Part shown: positions 42,957-51,417 of the stretch, piece by piece
How positions within the stretch are numbered: position 1 is the stretch's first letter
Layout: the number at the start of each line of letters is the position of its first letter
Assembly: GCA_942493075.1 (NCBI GenBank)
Contig: OW818681.1
Coordinates: 6,076,001 to 6,140,000 of the forward strand
Source: JBBQYD01 sp942493075
Lineage (GTDB): Bacteria > Verrucomicrobiota > Verrucomicrobiia > Limisphaerales > UBA8199
DNA: 64,000 nucleotides
Direction of reading: 5' to 3'
Translations under genes and position numbers: made by a program
Notes under the pieces: generated by a model
Told to the model about the DNA's origin: nothing
Databases searched by the model: none
Seen by the model: the letters and a program-made list of their open reading frames with translations, nothing else

Positions 42957-43059
42957 GCCTCAATTGTGCCACAACCGCGGACATTCTTCAAGACCTTTGC
43001 CCGGAACCCCGGAACCCCGGAACCAGAACCACATCAGCAAAAGCCGAATTGCGACGGGG

Positions 43060-43488
43060 TCACTCGCTAGCCGGGTCTCTTAGCTCATTTGTCCATGGAT
43101 TAAACGTTCTGGCGTGCCGAAAGTCGCCCGTGTTGCGTGTAGCAACGGTCGCTCCATGTAGCACAGCCATGGCGTCGATCAGACTATCCCAAAGAGCCTG
43201 AGGTTGCCGCTTGGCTGCCTCCGAAAACTGCAACCGCGCCCACGTCCGGGACGTATCTGTCTCCCACGAGAGTAAATAGTTGGAGTAGTCCTGAACCAAC
43301 TCATCAATGATGAGGTTCAACTCAATCTTGCGGGCGTCGCTCTTGGCTGATTCCGCTCCATATTGCAGCTCAGCAATCACGGGCACCGGAATCCAAACGT
43401 CTTGGGACCTGCAAAACCACTCGACTACCTGTTCGGCGGGGTCCGGTTTCGACAGTTCGCTGATAACGTTGGCGTCAAGCAGGAACAT
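43060..43488 (-). CDS. vapC: VapC-family PIN-domain toxin
   Basis: 142-residue PIN ribonuclease: FLLDANVISEL (Asp5), VIAELQYGAE (Glu40), ALWDSLIDAMAVLHG (acidic residues 101 and 105) and VATRNTGDFRHA (Asp122). These four acidic positions form the metal site. It follows the Phd-type antitoxin gene by two bases. Typical VapC toxins cleave tRNA or rRNA; the target here is unknown. Confidence 0.9.
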   Translation of the reverse strand: MFLLDANVISELSKPDPAEQVVEWFCRSQDVWIPVPVIAELQYGAESAKSDARKIELNLIIDELVQDYSNYLLSWETDTSRTWARLQFSEAAKRQPQALWDSLIDAMAVLHGATVATRNTGDFRHARTFNPWTNELRDPASE

Positions 43489-43490
43489 GC

Positions 43491-43694
43491 TTACTTACGA
43501 CGTGGCAAATCCATCGGACCAAGACGGCGAAACAAACCCAACAGGCGTTCATGCTGTTCTTTGGTGCGAGCTCTGACGGGCTGTATCTTGGCCAGTGGTT
43601 TGCCGTGGCTTGTGATCGTGACTTCGCGGCCAGCACGAACGGCCCTGAACACCGTTTCAGTGCGCCTGGCGAGGTCTGTCAGCGTTGCATCCAT
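43491..43694 (-). CDS. Phd/YefM-type antitoxin
   Basis: 67 residues: MDATLTDLARRTETVFRAV, then EVTITSHGKPLAKIQPV, the standard Phd/YefM pattern (strand, Asn/Gly turn, K-P-x-A). The remainder (about 42-67) is the toxin-binding tail. Co-directional and 2 bp upstream of vapC, so it forms a complete pair. Confidence 0.88.
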   Translation of the reverse strand: MDATLTDLARRTETVFRAVRAGREVTITSHGKPLAKIQPVRARTKEQHERLLGLFRRLGPMDLPRRK

Positions 43695-43832
43695 GCTTTT
43701 AAAATACGTATTTTACATATTTTAGCAAGCGCGTTTTGGACAACAATCACATCTTCCTTTGGACAGTGGAAACTGGCCCGTTACAGTGGGTGGCGCAACG
43801 GGAGCAGGGCCGCAGGGGTGAAAATGAGAAAG

Positions 43833-43907
43833 TGGAGCCAATGAGTGGGATCGAACCACCGACCTACGGTTTACGAAACCGTTGCTCTGCCACTGAGCTA
43901 CATTGGC
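43833..43907 (-). tRNA. tRNA-Thr (CGT), CCA encoded
   Basis: On the minus strand GCCAATG (43907-43901) pairs with CATTGGC (43843-43837), followed by the discriminator base and encoded CCA (43835-43833). Anticodon stem ACGGT/ACCGT encloses loop TTCGTAA, anticodon CGT at 43875-43873. T arm with GTTCGATC intact. Confidence 0.97.
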
Positions 43908-44158
43908 GTTAGTCTTTGAAGTGTAGTCACTTCTATCTAATCTGCGGAGAACTCTCTTAACAATCTGCTACCGCATTGTTTTTGCTGCACGGATAACCCC
44001 GCAACCCAATAAGAACCTTGGGTGAAGGCACCCGCAGCAAACCTTGTCCGCTACAAACCATCGCGCATATATTTCGCCTGAGCAAAGGTTGGAGGCAAGC
44101 TAATTCGTAAGCCGCTTGAGATGCTGATCTGCCGTGGAGTTTGCCATTTGTGTATTGA

Positions 44159-44317
44159 CCATGTCAAAAATGGTGTGCCCTTGCACGCAAGCATGGGCTG
44201 ACTGTTTACGATGCCGCTTATCTGGAGCTAGCTCATCGCCGCGGCGCGATCCTGGCCACGTTCGACGATCAACTGCGCAGAGCTGCCTCCAAGGAAGGGG
44301 TTCCTACCTCAGATTAA
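44159..44317 (+). pseudogene. 3' remnant of a VapC/PIN-domain gene
   Basis: The frame ending at TAA 44315-44317 reads CALARKHGLTVYDAAYLELA, then HRRGAILATFDDQLRRAASK and EGVPTSD. This is the typical C-terminal third of a PIN toxin, with the conserved Y-D-A-A-Y-L-E-L-A and the last acidic site. The frame is closed by TGA at 44156-44158, so the N-terminal two-thirds, with Asp5/Glu40 equivalents, is missing. No antitoxin is adjacent. The rest of 43908-44465 holds no gene that I can recognise. Confidence 0.75.
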
Positions 44318-44465
44318 TCGTGGATAACCGCGATCAGCATTCCAGACGAACTGAGGGACCACGTCCGAAAGCTAGTCACAGCGTACAGTGATTCCCCACC
44401 GCAGCGCGAGCGGTTGTGAAAAGCGGGCGTTTGTCGTTTCTGATTTTTCCTGATACTCTAAGTGT

Positions 44466-45755
44466 ATGAGCCGGGGATTCTCTACATTGCTCCTCACGCT
44501 TTTTCTGGCCTGCCCTGCCGTTTGCGAGGCCAACACAGTGGGCCTTATTCGAATCAAAGGTGCCATCGGTCCCGCAACGGCCGATTACATCGCCCGGGCG
44601 GTGGCGAACGCAGCCGAGCAGAACGACGCCTGCCTCATCATCGAACTGGACACGCCGGGCGGTTTGCTCGATTCCACTCAGGACATCGTCCAGAGCCTTT
44701 ACAAATCCAAGGTGCCCACTGTTGTGCATGTCACTCCTTCCGGTGCAAACGCCGGTAGTGCCGGGGTCTTCATCACGCTTGCAGCGGAGATTGCCGCCAT
44801 GGCTCCCAACACCAGCATTGGCGCCGCCCACCCGGTCAGCATCGGCGCCCAGGGAGCAGAGAAGATGGATGACGTGATGAAGACCAAGGTGAGCAACTTC
44901 GCAGCTAGTTATATCGAGAGTATCGCGGAGAAACGCGGGCGGAACGTCGCCTGGGCGAAGGCAGCGGTAACCAATAGCGAATCCATTACTTCAGAAAAGG
45001 CGCTGGAACTGGGCGTCATCGATCTGATAGCGAAGGACACACCCGATTTATTGGAACAGCTTTCTGAGAAAGAATGGCATGGACGCAAGCTCTCGCTCGT
45101 GGGTAATCAAGTGCGCGAGATTCCGCTCAACCTCCGGGAACGCATTTTTCAACTGCTGTGGCGGCCTGAAGTCATGCTCATCCTGATGCTGGCGGCTATT
45201 TACGGCATCATCGGCGAGCTCAGCAATCCCGGGGCGATACTGCCGGGAGTCGTCGGGGCGATCTCACTGATCCTCGCTCTCTACATGATGTCTGTGCTTC
45301 CTGTAAACGCGGCAGGCGTTGCCTTGATGATTCTGGCGTTGGCCTTGTTTGCCATAGATCTCTTTGCACCCAGCCACGGCATCCTCACATTTGGCGGCAT
45401 TGTCGCTTTCTTTCTGGGCGCTTTAATGCTTTTCGATCGCTCGGAGCCGGCGTTCCGCCTGTCGATCGCTTATGTCATTTCCTCCACGCTATTGACGGCG
45501 GGGTTCTTTGTGTTTGTAGCCGGGGCGGGCATTCGAGCCCAACGCCTGCCGGTGCGGGTTGGACGCGAAACGCTCATCGGACAGACGGTGCCCGCGCTGC
45601 GCCGGATTGATCCCGAAAGCGGCAAGGTATTCATTGAAGGCGAGTATTGGAACGCGGTGAGCGACACACCCATCGAAGCCGGCGCCCCGGTGGAGGTGGT
45701 CGCTGTGGACGGATTGACTTTGCGAGTCCAACCTAAAGCCAAGTCGAACGCCTAA
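44466..45755 (+). CDS. nfeD: NfeD-family membrane serine protease
   Basis: 429 residues: signal peptide (LLLTLFLACPAVCEA), a ClpP-class serine protease domain (about 24-215; ELDTPGGLLDS, then PSGANAGSAGVFITLAA with the nucleophile Ser region, and SIGAAHPV), four to five transmembrane segments (about 240-365), and a C-terminal NfeD OB-fold domain (about 370-425; LIGQTVPALRRI, VFIEGEYWNA). Long NfeD proteins of this type cleave stomatin homologues. A slipin gene follows by 22 bp, giving the classic nfeD-slipin operon for membrane quality control. Confidence 0.94.
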   Translation: MSRGFSTLLLTLFLACPAVCEANTVGLIRIKGAIGPATADYIARAVANAAEQNDACLIIELDTPGGLLDSTQDIVQSLYKSKVPTVVHVTPSGANAGSAGVFITLAAEIAAMAPNTSIGAAHPVSIGAQGAEKMDDVMKTKVSNFAASYIESIAEKRGRNVAWAKAAVTNSESITSEKALELGVIDLIAKDTPDLLEQLSEKEWHGRKLSLVGNQVREIPLNLRERIFQLLWRPEVMLILMLAAIYGIIGELSNPGAILPGVVGAISLILALYMMSVLPVNAAGVALMILALALFAIDLFAPSHGILTFGGIVAFFLGALMLFDRSEPAFRLSIAYVISSTLLTAGFFVFVAGAGIRAQRLPVRVGRETLIGQTVPALRRIDPESGKVFIEGEYWNAVSDTPIEAGAPVEVVAVDGLTLRVQPKAKSNA

Positions 45756-45777
45756 ACTAAAACACTGGAGCTGACAT

Positions 45778-46569
45778 ATGGAAGAACTGCTAAAGAAATT
45801 AGCCACGCTGGGTGCATGGGCCATTCCTGCGGTGGTGCTGCTCAGCGTCATTATTCCCCAGATGCTGCGAGTGCTGCGTGAATACGAACGCGCGGTTGTA
45901 TTCCGCCTGGGCAAGTTGCTGGGGGCAAAAGGCCCGGGCCTCATCCTGCTCATCCCTATCGTCGATCGGATGGTCAAGATGGATCTGCGCGTCGTCACCA
46001 TCGATGTAGCCAAACAAGAAGTCATGACCCGCGACAACGTTCCTGCCACCGTAGATGCGGTGGTTTATTTCCGGGTGGTGGACCCGATAGCGGCGGTGGT
46101 TAAAGTGGAGAATTTCTGGAAGGCGACCATGCTCATTTCCCAGACCACGCTGCGCAGTGTGCTCGGCCAGGCTGAACTGGACGACCTGCTCGCCCATCGC
46201 GACAAGATCAACCAAACCTTGCAGGAAATTATCGACCGCCAGACCGATCCGTGGGGCGTCAAAGTCGTTTCGGTTGAGATCAAGGACGTCTCGCTGCCTG
46301 AAGGCATGAAACGGGCGATGGCGAAGCAGGCGGAAGCCGAACGCGAACGTCGCGCCAAAATAGTCAATGCCGAAGGCGAATTTCAGGCTGCTGAGAAAAT
46401 GGTGCAGGCAGCCGCGATGATCAGCAAGGAACCGATCGCGCTCCAATTGCGCTTCCTGCAAACCATGCGCGAGATTTCCAGCGAGCATAACACCACCACG
46501 TTTCTGCCGGTGCCCATTGATCTGTTCACGCCATTCACGAAGAACAATGGCGGCGGTGGCAAGGCCTGA
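45778..46569 (+). CDS. Slipin (stomatin/prohibitin-like, SPFH domain)
   Basis: 263 residues. N-terminal hydrophobic hairpin (IPAVVLLSVIIPQML, about 14-28), then an SPFH domain: VLREYERAVVFRLGK, GPGLILLIPIVDRMVKMDLR and MTRDNVPATVDAVVYFRV (about 31-101), followed by an Ala/Glu-rich coiled coil (AMAKQAEAERERRAKIVNAEGE in parts, about 180-215) and an AQLRFLQTMREIS-like end. It scaffolds membrane microdomains and is the presumed substrate of the NfeD protease encoded just upstream. Confidence 0.93.
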   Translation: MEELLKKLATLGAWAIPAVVLLSVIIPQMLRVLREYERAVVFRLGKLLGAKGPGLILLIPIVDRMVKMDLRVVTIDVAKQEVMTRDNVPATVDAVVYFRVVDPIAAVVKVENFWKATMLISQTTLRSVLGQAELDDLLAHRDKINQTLQEIIDRQTDPWGVKVVSVEIKDVSLPEGMKRAMAKQAEAERERRAKIVNAEGEFQAAEKMVQAAAMISKEPIALQLRFLQTMREISSEHNTTTFLPVPIDLFTPFTKNNGGGGKA

Positions 46570-46587
46570 ACTCTTGCTGAACGCTGG

Positions 46588-47454
46588 TCAACCGGCGGCT
46601 CTGCTTTCCGGGAGGACGAATCCTTCTCGGAAAGTCGGATAACGAGGGGCCCAGCCTAACTCGCGCCTCAGTCGCTGGTTGCTGATTCGTTTGTTGCTTG
46701 AGCCGCGTTTGCGGTTAGTAGCTTCTTTTTCCGGAACGGTCGGCGGGAGCGGCTTGTTTAAACGCGCAGCCAGCCAGGCAAAAACCGTCCGTTGCGAAAC
46801 TGGCTCGTCATCCACGACATTGTAGGTCTGGCCCGGCACGCCCCGCTCCAGCGCGGCGATGATCGCGCCAATGACATCATCTCGATGCACCATGTTCAGC
46901 CAGCGTCCGCCTGTGCCTTCGAGGCGCGCTTCACCGGCGAGAAACTGTTTTAACCAATAGCCACGATTCGGACCGTAGATGCCTGCAACGCGCAGAATCA
47001 CTGCCGGGAACCCTTCATCGGCAGCGCGTGTGAGTAATTGTTCGGTCTCCACCAAAACTCGCGCAGTCTCTGGTTCGGGCTCGGTGGGGCTTTGCTCATC
47101 GACAGGTGAGCCATCGGCTTGGCCGTAAACACTCGTGCTGCTTGTATAGACATATTTCTTTGGGGGATGGGCCCCAAGCCAGGCCAGGACATTGCGCGCG
47201 CCGCCCAGATAAACCCGGCGATAATCTTCCAAACCACCGTGGGAAGATGCCGCGCAATTCACCACCCAATCCCAGTCGTGCGAGAGGTGTTGCAGAGATG
47301 TCAATTCGCCGACATCGGCCGAGAGCCACTCCACCCCGGTGGCGGTGGTGGCTGGCGGTGTGCGGCGCATGGCATAGACGGAATGCCCCAGGCTGGCCAA
47401 AGCCTCCGCCAGAGGCAGCCCGATGTAACCCGCGCCGATGACTAAAACGCGCAT
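46588..47454 (-). CDS. NAD(P)-dependent epimerase/dehydratase family protein
   Basis: 288-residue extended SDR. The N-terminal nucleotide site MRVLVIGAGYIGLPLAE has G-x-G-x-x-G. Substrate-site segments TSSTSVYGQADG (about 105-116) contain the catalytic Ser and Tyr region, and LRVAGIYGPNRG (about 152-163) follows. It resembles YeeZ-type SDR proteins. The gene is convergent with the slipin gene (18 bp between stops). Substrate unknown, probably a nucleotide sugar or other sugar derivative. Confidence 0.85.
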   Translation of the reverse strand: MRVLVIGAGYIGLPLAEALASLGHSVYAMRRTPPATTATGVEWLSADVGELTSLQHLSHDWDWVVNCAASSHGGLEDYRRVYLGGARNVLAWLGAHPPKKYVYTSSTSVYGQADGSPVDEQSPTEPEPETARVLVETEQLLTRAADEGFPAVILRVAGIYGPNRGYWLKQFLAGEARLEGTGGRWLNMVHRDDVIGAIIAALERGVPGQTYNVVDDEPVSQRTVFAWLAARLNKPLPPTVPEKEATNRKRGSSNKRISNQRLRRELGWAPRYPTFREGFVLPESRAAG

Positions 47455-47544
47455 GCGGAATAATAGACCTGGATTGGGGAATGGGAAAGGGGGAGGGGTT
47501 GCTACGGACGGGGAAACATTATACGCTCTGTTCCACCCCAGGCT

Positions 47545-48228
47545 ATGAGAGATCCGGAGCGATTAATCCCGCCGCACGGCGCCTATCGCAAGCTCAAGAG
47601 CTTTCAAGTAGCTCAGTTGGCTTACGATGTGACAGCGCGCTTTTGTGAACGTTACATTGAGAGAGGCAGCCGTACCCGCGACCAAATGGTGCAGGCTGCC
47701 CGGTCGGGTGTGCAGAACATTGCAGAGGGCAGCCAAGCCAGCGGCACTTCAAAGAAAACCGAACTAAAACTCACAAATGTAGCTCGCGCAAGCCTGGAGG
47801 AACTCCGGCTGGATTATGAGGACTACTTGCGGCAGCACGGCTTGCCGCAAATGCCGCCAGATCACCCGGCACTCATGCGCTTCAAGGCGAGGCGTTGTGC
47901 CACACTGGACCAGGTAAGGTCCTGGGTGGAGAATGAGCGCAAAAGAGCACGGACGACAAAGGACAGACACGGACGCTCACCCAATAATCTGAACAGCGGA
48001 GCCCCAGCCAGCCAGAGTCGGCATCCGTCCGTGTCGGACCGTGAAGGTCCGTGTTCGTCCCTCTCCTCTGCTGAACTAGCGGCTAATGCCGCCCTCTCCT
48101 TGCTTAACCTCGCGTGCTACTTGTTGGACAAACAACTCGCGTCCCAGGAAAAGGCCTTTCTTGAAGAAGGCGGCTTCACGGAGCGCCTCTACCGCGTGCG
48201 CAGCCAGCGGAGAAACAACGGATACTGA
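47545..48228 (+). CDS. Four-helix-bundle suffix-domain protein with an in-frame repeat insertion
   Basis: 227 residues. Residues about 15-125 match the four-helix-bundle (23S rRNA intervening-sequence protein) family: FQVAQLAYDVTARFCERYI, then QMVQAARSGVQNIAEGSQAS, then LEELRLDYEDYLRQHGLP. The C-terminal suffix AANAALSLLNLACYLLDKQL and FLEEGGFTERLYRVRSQRR is also standard. Between them, residues about 134-173 are a Ser/Pro/Arg/Asn-rich insert encoded by an imperfect inverted repeat (47945-47974 against 48024-48060). Function unknown; members may form pentamers. Confidence 0.85.
   Translation: MRDPERLIPPHGAYRKLKSFQVAQLAYDVTARFCERYIERGSRTRDQMVQAARSGVQNIAEGSQASGTSKKTELKLTNVARASLEELRLDYEDYLRQHGLPQMPPDHPALMRFKARRCATLDQVRSWVENERKRARTTKDRHGRSPNNLNSGAPASQSRHPSVSDREGPCSSLSSAELAANAALSLLNLACYLLDKQLASQEKAFLEEGGFTERLYRVRSQRRNNGY
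47945..48060. repeat. Inverted ACGGAC-rich repeat inside a coding region
   Basis: Left arm about 47945-47974 (GAGCACGGACGACAAAGGAC and on) and right arm about 48024-48060 (CCGTCCGTGTCGGACCGTG, GTCCGTGTTCGTCC) are imperfect reverse complements. Total length is a multiple that keeps the reading frame open. Similar ACGGACA runs occur at 35225-35275. Confidence 0.65.
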
Positions 48229-48239
48229 GTCCCCTCCCC

Positions 48240-49775
48240 TCACGTCAGCTTCTTGACTTGCAGGCGGTTTGCCAGATCCAGCAGGGTCACCGATCCGGCT
48301 GCCTGCCGTTCGGCTGCCTGTATCCTCGTAAATTCACCAAGCACTTCCGCACGCGTAGGCTCATCGCGCGTAGCCAGTTCCTGTCCGGAACAGGATCGCA
48401 TCGCCTGTAGAATGTCATGGCAAGTAATCGTCTGCAACGGACGCGCCGGGACATACGCCGTCTCACTGCCCGTCACTTCCAGGATGAGATGCGCGGAGCA
48501 GAGCGTTTGCATGATCTGGGTGATCAGCCGCGTGGGCACAGCCAGTTCCTCCGACAGCTCAGCAATCGGCGGCGGACGTTCCCCACTGTTGAACGCCTCG
48601 GCCACCCGGGTAGCCAGGCGCAACGCCACAAACTCGCGTCCGCGCTGGTTAATGGCTTCCACCTGACGCTCCTCCAGGTAAGTGGCGCGGTTCTGGAACC
48701 CATACGCGACCTGGGCGCCAAGAAGCAAAATCAGCCAACACAGATACACACCTGCCATGAAGATGGGCACCAAACCAAGTCCGGCGTACATGGCGTCGTA
48801 GTTCCGCGCGCTCGATACATACAGAACGCTCATGGCACTGTTCAGGTGAAAGAGAGCACCAGCAACCAAACCGCCCACCAGAGCCGCGCGCCAATCCACC
48901 TTTGTATTGGGCATCAGCATGTAGAACGCCGAAAACGTGACGCACAACACGAGCACCGGCAAAAACTTGAACAGCAGGCTGCCCACGAAAGGCATCGTCT
49001 CCAGGAGATGTCTTGGCCCCTCAAGGTGCGGGCCGGAAGCTAATCCTATCGCGACCACCAGCAGCACCGGCACCAGCGTGATCACACCCCAGTACAGCAC
49101 AATGCGCATGAACCAGCTTCGTCCTCGGGCTACCCCCCAGATATCGTTAAACGTCACCTCTACCCGGCTTAGCATCGAAATCGCTACAAAGATCAACATC
49201 ACGCTGCCCGTCACTCCGAGCGTGCCGCTGCGCGTTTTTTGCACGTAGTCGTTAATCTTGCGTGCGATCTCGTGGCGGGCTCGCACGGCATCCTCTGCCT
49301 GCATGAACTCCGGCAGTACCACCTGATTGGTGGTAACGGTCGATTGCGTATGTGCTGCAATGTTCGTTTCACCCCCCGCCGAAGCGACCGACGAACTCTC
49401 CACATTGGTTCCAGTTGCAGGGATGCTGGCCTGCGATGAATCGTCATGTGTCTTCTGCGCGTCCGGCGGGGTTATCCTGGCCACCGCGCTCACGATTAGA
49501 TCGTTAATGCGTCGTTCGCCGTCTTCTTTTAATATACTGCTCGTGATGCCGATGGCTACCGCCAGCATCGGTACGAGCGCCAGAAGTGTCGTATAGGAAA
49601 GTGCGGCCGCACGGGAAGGACACCGGTTCCGGTTGAAGCTCTTCCAGACCATGATCCAGAAGTGGACAAATCGATGCGACCGGGTGAAGTGGGTCTGAGC
49701 ATCCAAGACCCTCTCATCGAGGATTTCCTGTACAAGTTCCGAGAATTGCTGAAGCTTCGACGGCTTTCGATTCAT
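48240..49775 (-). CDS. YihY/BrkB-family inner membrane protein
   Basis: 511 residues from ATG 49775; an in-frame ATG at 49997 adds residues without protein character. The YihY core (about 45-355) has the opening FNRNRCPSRAAALSYTTLLALVPMLA and six hydrophobic segments, including WFMRIVLYWGVITLVPVLLVVAIGLA (in parts) and FMAGVYLCWLILLLGAQVAYGF near the end. An Ala/Thr-rich insert with polar residues lies around 105-165. The C-terminal 130 residues form a winged-helix-like cytoplasmic domain (IAELSEELAVPTRLITQIMQ). Role unresolved in the family; suggested as a transporter. Divergent from the sulfatase. Confidence 0.88.
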   Translation of the reverse strand: MNRKPSKLQQFSELVQEILDERVLDAQTHFTRSHRFVHFWIMVWKSFNRNRCPSRAAALSYTTLLALVPMLAVAIGITSSILKEDGERRINDLIVSAVARITPPDAQKTHDDSSQASIPATGTNVESSSVASAGGETNIAAHTQSTVTTNQVVLPEFMQAEDAVRARHEIARKINDYVQKTRSGTLGVTGSVMLIFVAISMLSRVEVTFNDIWGVARGRSWFMRIVLYWGVITLVPVLLVVAIGLASGPHLEGPRHLLETMPFVGSLLFKFLPVLVLCVTFSAFYMLMPNTKVDWRAALVGGLVAGALFHLNSAMSVLYVSSARNYDAMYAGLGLVPIFMAGVYLCWLILLLGAQVAYGFQNRATYLEERQVEAINQRGREFVALRLATRVAEAFNSGERPPPIAELSEELAVPTRLITQIMQTLCSAHLILEVTGSETAYVPARPLQTITCHDILQAMRSCSGQELATRDEPTRAEVLGEFTRIQAAERQAAGSVTLLDLANRLQVKKLT

Positions 49776-49893
49776 GCCAGGTGAACAAAGTAACAGCTTG
49801 AGTGGAAATGCACAACGAGGGAGGTAGGAGGGAAAATGGGTCTCAATGACCTGGCTGTAACCAAACCAGGCATTCCACAGTCTTTCTGAGGAT

Positions 49894-51258
49894 ATGCGCG
49901 TTACCCAATGGCTCTTAACCATGTTTGTGCTGGCGGCAGCCGCTGCCCAGGCTGAAACCCGCAAACCCAACATCCTCTTCATAGTCGGGGATGACATGGG
50001 TTATGCGGATGTCGGGTTCCACGGCGCTAAGGACATCCCAACACCCCAGTTGGATGCCCTTGCCAAATCCGGTGTGCGCTTCACCAGCGGTTATGTTTCA
50101 GCTCCGTACTGCTCACCTTGCCGCGCCGGCTTGCTTACCGGTCGTTACCAGCAAAAGTTCGGGCACGAGTTCAACCCGAATGGTCCAGGCGCCGGGTTGC
50201 CTGTATCGGAGACCACCATCGCCAACCGCCTCAAGAAGGTCGGATACACGACCGGCCTCGTCGGCAAGTGGCATCTGGGCGGTCTTCCGGAGATGCATCC
50301 CCAAAAACGCGGGTTCGACGAGTTCTTCGGGTTCATTGGTGGTGCGCACAGCTATGAGTCCTGGAGCGGCATGTTGCGCGGTACGACCCCCGCCGAAGGC
50401 ACCAACTACTTCACGGACGCCTTCGGCACTGAAGCTTGCGCCTTCATAGAAAAGCACAAGACGAACTCCTGGTTCCTGTATCTGGCGTTCAACGCTGTCC
50501 ATACCCCAATGCACGCCACGGACGATCGTCTCGCCCGATTCTCCCACATTAAAGATCAGCAGCGACGCACTTATTGCGCCATGATGGCGGCCCTGGACGA
50601 AAACATCGGACGTGTCCGCGGCAAACTGGCTGAAACCGGCCAGGAAGAGAACACCTTGATAACGTTCATTAGCGACAACGGGGGCCCCACCATGCCCAGC
50701 ACCAGCATGAACGGCTCAGTCAATGATCCGTTACGCGGATCCAAGCGCACAACGCTCGAAGGAGGCATTCGCGTGCCGTTTGTTGTGGCATGGAAAGGCC
50801 ACATCAAACCCACAGTAATGGATCACCCGGTCATACAGCTCGATCTGACGGCTACAGCGCTCAACTTGGCCGGCGCTGACACCGCAAACCTCGATGGTGT
50901 GGATCTTCTCCCCTGGCTTGCGGGCAAGCGAACGGGCGTCCCACACGAGGCGTTATACTGGCGCTTTGGCGAGCAAATGGCCATTCGCGCAGGCGATTTC
51001 AAACTCGTGCGCTACGACAGCAATGTGGATACGCGCACGGGTGTGAGGAACCAGCCTGTTAGCGGACCGCGACTGTATAACTTGCAGAAGGACATTGGCG
51101 AGACCAACGACCTTTATGCCGCCATGCCAGACAAAGCCCGCGAACTCCAGGCCAAATGGGATGCATGGAACAGCACGCTGACTAAACCGCTCTGGACCGC
51201 TGGAACTCCCGAAGGCAAAGCGAAGAAAAAGAAGCGCATGCGCGTCATGGACAAGTGA
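49894..51258 (+). CDS. Secreted type I sulfatase
   Basis: 454 residues with a signal peptide (WLLTMFVLAAAAAQA). Metal-site motif NILFIVGDDMGYADVG (about 26-41), the formylglycine motif CSPCRAGLLTGR beginning at Cys73 (the C-x-P-x-R form needing a sulfatase-maturating enzyme), GKWHLGG (about 124-130), and ISDNGGP (about 258-264). The C-terminal domain is typical of arylsulfatase/N-acetylgalactosamine-6-sulfatase-like members. Probably removes sulfate from algal or host polysaccharides. No maturase gene is next to it. Confidence 0.94.
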   Translation: MRVTQWLLTMFVLAAAAAQAETRKPNILFIVGDDMGYADVGFHGAKDIPTPQLDALAKSGVRFTSGYVSAPYCSPCRAGLLTGRYQQKFGHEFNPNGPGAGLPVSETTIANRLKKVGYTTGLVGKWHLGGLPEMHPQKRGFDEFFGFIGGAHSYESWSGMLRGTTPAEGTNYFTDAFGTEACAFIEKHKTNSWFLYLAFNAVHTPMHATDDRLARFSHIKDQQRRTYCAMMAALDENIGRVRGKLAETGQEENTLITFISDNGGPTMPSTSMNGSVNDPLRGSKRTTLEGGIRVPFVVAWKGHIKPTVMDHPVIQLDLTATALNLAGADTANLDGVDLLPWLAGKRTGVPHEALYWRFGEQMAIRAGDFKLVRYDSNVDTRTGVRNQPVSGPRLYNLQKDIGETNDLYAAMPDKARELQAKWDAWNSTLTKPLWTAGTPEGKAKKKKRMRVMDK

Positions 51259-51417
51259 GGAGAATGGATAATTGCCATGCCTCGTATTAACGAAGTCTGA
51301 TTTCAGCATTCGAAAGCGTTACACGGTTCCTTTTGACGCCTTCGCTCACGATAGAAACGCCCGAAACCAGGACTTGTTGTCATTGCTGCCTTCGGTGCCT
51401 GATGGTTTACTGGGCTG

